Source of the DNA: Cryobacterium sp. MP_M3
GTDB taxonomy: Bacteria; Actinomycetota; Actinomycetes; Actinomycetales; Microbacteriaceae
DNA length: 64,000 nt
Direction: 5' to 3'
NCBI RefSeq assembly: GCF_015752155.1
Contig: NZ_JADOVI010000012.1
Location: 1 to 64,000, forward strand
Part shown: piece after piece, positions 63,966-64,000 of the stretch
Layout: each line of letters starts with the position of its first letter
Numbering within the stretch: position 1 is the first letter of the stretch
Notes under the pieces: generated by a model
What the model was told of the DNA's origin: nothing
What the model saw: the letters and a program-made list of their open reading frames with translations, nothing else
Database searches by the model: none
Translations under genes and position numbers: made by a program

Positions 63966-64000
63966 GGCCGACCCTCCGAAGCTCACCGAATAGGGGTGCT

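Overview
The window is high-GC actinobacterial chromosome, most likely from the family Microbacteriaceae. The pointers are: lineage genes DUF3043, DUF4191 and DUF7455; the split actinobacterial respiratory set qcrCAB/ctaE and ctaCDF; the glnA1-glnE-glnA2 arrangement; a second type IIA topoisomerase (parC/parE) beside the principal sigma factor; and several probable leaderless starts. I see no insertion sequence, prophage, CRISPR array or tRNA. Genes are dense and mostly housekeeping, with an accessory-looking left end and a stress/dormancy-like right end.

Layout. (1) 0.1-5.5 kb: an SRPBCC protein with its ArsR-type regulator, an amidase, and a large LOV-GGDEF-EAL protein, which should be a blue-light-responsive cyclic-di-GMP enzyme. 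(2) 5.5-10.5 kb: glycerol and dihydroxyacetone use, with dhaKLM divergent from glpF-glpK. (3) 10.5-20.5 kb: trpD, then respiration: ctaE-qcrCAB on the plus strand facing ctaC-ctaD-ctaF on the minus strand, with an rlmA-like rRNA methyltransferase between them and erpA beyond. (4) 20.6-29.8 kb: an M20 dipeptidase, DUF3043, a phosphodiesterase-type hydrolase, parC, an SDR, parE and a small zinc protein. (5) 30-36 kb: gatD, murT, sigA, an MFS transporter and a PAC2 protein. (6) 36-45 kb: pepA, then lipoate-linked genes (lpd, E2, lipB, lipA) interrupted by a membrane pseudokinase. (7) 45-52 kb: glutamine synthesis (glnA, glnE, a second glnA) with a clear GlnR-type operator, then panB. (8) 52-58 kb: map, ppgK, a cupin/TetR pair, RNase P RNA, a zinc-ribbon coiled-coil protein and a Nif3-like protein. 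(9) 58-64 kb: a DevS/DevR (DosS/DosR)-like two-component system, DUF427, three tandem-domain universal stress proteins and a small unknown protein.

Three points deserve most attention. First, the MurT/GatD pair has lost both hallmarks of amidotransfer: GatD has Gly in place of the nucleophilic Cys, and MurT has no zinc-ribbon cysteines and indeed no cysteine at all. In a family whose group-B peptidoglycan is cross-linked through the alpha-carboxyl of D-Glu, this suggests the ligase may attach a bridge amino acid rather than ammonia. Second, the heme-GAF kinase/DevR pair with stress proteins and two DevR-like palindromes looks like a hypoxia/dormancy regulon outside mycobacteria. Third, the LOV-GGDEF-EAL protein keeps every flavin-contact residue and ends in a possible zinc-binding domain.
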